From assembly GCA_002479245.1 (NCBI GenBank), contig DLMG01000193.1, positions 1 to 13,894 on the forward strand: 13,894 bases of DNA, read 5' to 3'. The stretch comes from Verrucomicrobia subdivision 3 bacterium UBA7542. Lineage in GTDB: Bacteria; Verrucomicrobiota; Verrucomicrobiia; Limisphaerales; UBA11358. This document shows, piece by piece, positions 13,877 through 13,894 of this stretch. Both the position numbers and the translations under genes were made by a program. The notes under the pieces were generated by a model, which was given only the letters and a program-made list of their open reading frames with translations, was not told the DNA's origin and did no database searches. Position 1 is the stretch's first letter; every line of letters starts with the position of its first letter.

Positions 13877-13894
13877 GCGCCCGTAGCTCAGTTG
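13877..13894 (+). tRNA. 5' end of a tRNA gene cut by the window edge
   Basis: GCGCCCG, TA, GCTC, AGTTG matches acceptor 5' strand (7 nt), positions 8-9, the first D-stem strand and the D-loop start of a tRNA. The anticodon lies outside the window. GCGCCCGTAGCTCAG starts are often seen in tRNA-Arg, but the identity cannot be decided here. Confidence 0.7.

Noticed and set aside
1..13894. CRISPR array
   Set aside because: No regularly spaced direct repeats were seen anywhere in the window.

Overview
The window looks like chromosomal DNA from a Verrucomicrobia-type bacterium (Pedosphaera/Limisphaerales-like). This is inferred from several traits together: two exported proteins with PEP-CTERM tails (VPEP + hydrophobic helix + Arg/Lys end), an amylase-like and an NHL-type protein ending in the beta-rich C-terminal tail common in that group, an SHD1-like secreted protein, weak Shine-Dalgarno signals and many small palindromic repeats. 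No rRNA or other marker fixes the taxon.

Layout. 1-372 is the 3' end of an alpha-amylase-family gene. 595-1491 encodes a PEP-CTERM protein with a DOMON/CBM9-like body. 1711-4413 encodes a 4-alpha-glucanotransferase (MalQ/DPE2 type) with two N-terminal CBM20 domains. The two glucan genes suggest an alpha-glucan (starch/glycogen/maltodextrin) locus. Six bases after the malQ stop lies a 5'-truncated Sel1-repeat remnant, so malQ's right flank appears rearranged.

4740-10640 is a lower-GC, accessory-looking stretch: a second PEP-CTERM gene (minus), a decayed XRE-type HTH remnant, a small membrane-anchored protein (minus), a secreted SHD1/lipocalin-like protein followed by an unrecognised 356-aa cytosolic protein (probable two-gene operon), a secreted NHL-repeat protein (minus), and two small ORFs (58 and 47 aa). 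A near-identical 47/48-bp terminator hairpin occurs twice here, each time 3' of a minus-strand gene. A short motif around AAATGCGGACGC recurs across the window.

10644-13894 returns to high GC and conserved functions. A small GIY-YIG endonuclease gene lies behind a tRNA-Arg(CCG) gene, separated by a dense block of REP-like palindromes. Next come a Spy/CpxP-like periplasmic protein, hemL (glutamate-1-semialdehyde aminomutase) and a DUF192 lipoprotein; the last two have only 4 bp between them. The window ends in the first 18 nt of another tRNA gene. hemL carries an in-frame insertion of about 35 codons made of two inverted REP-like hairpins.

I see no complete new multi-gene system. The most unusual items are the in-frame REPIN-like insert in hemL, the tRNA/palindrome/GIY-YIG arrangement, and the unrecognised 6978-8648 gene pair.
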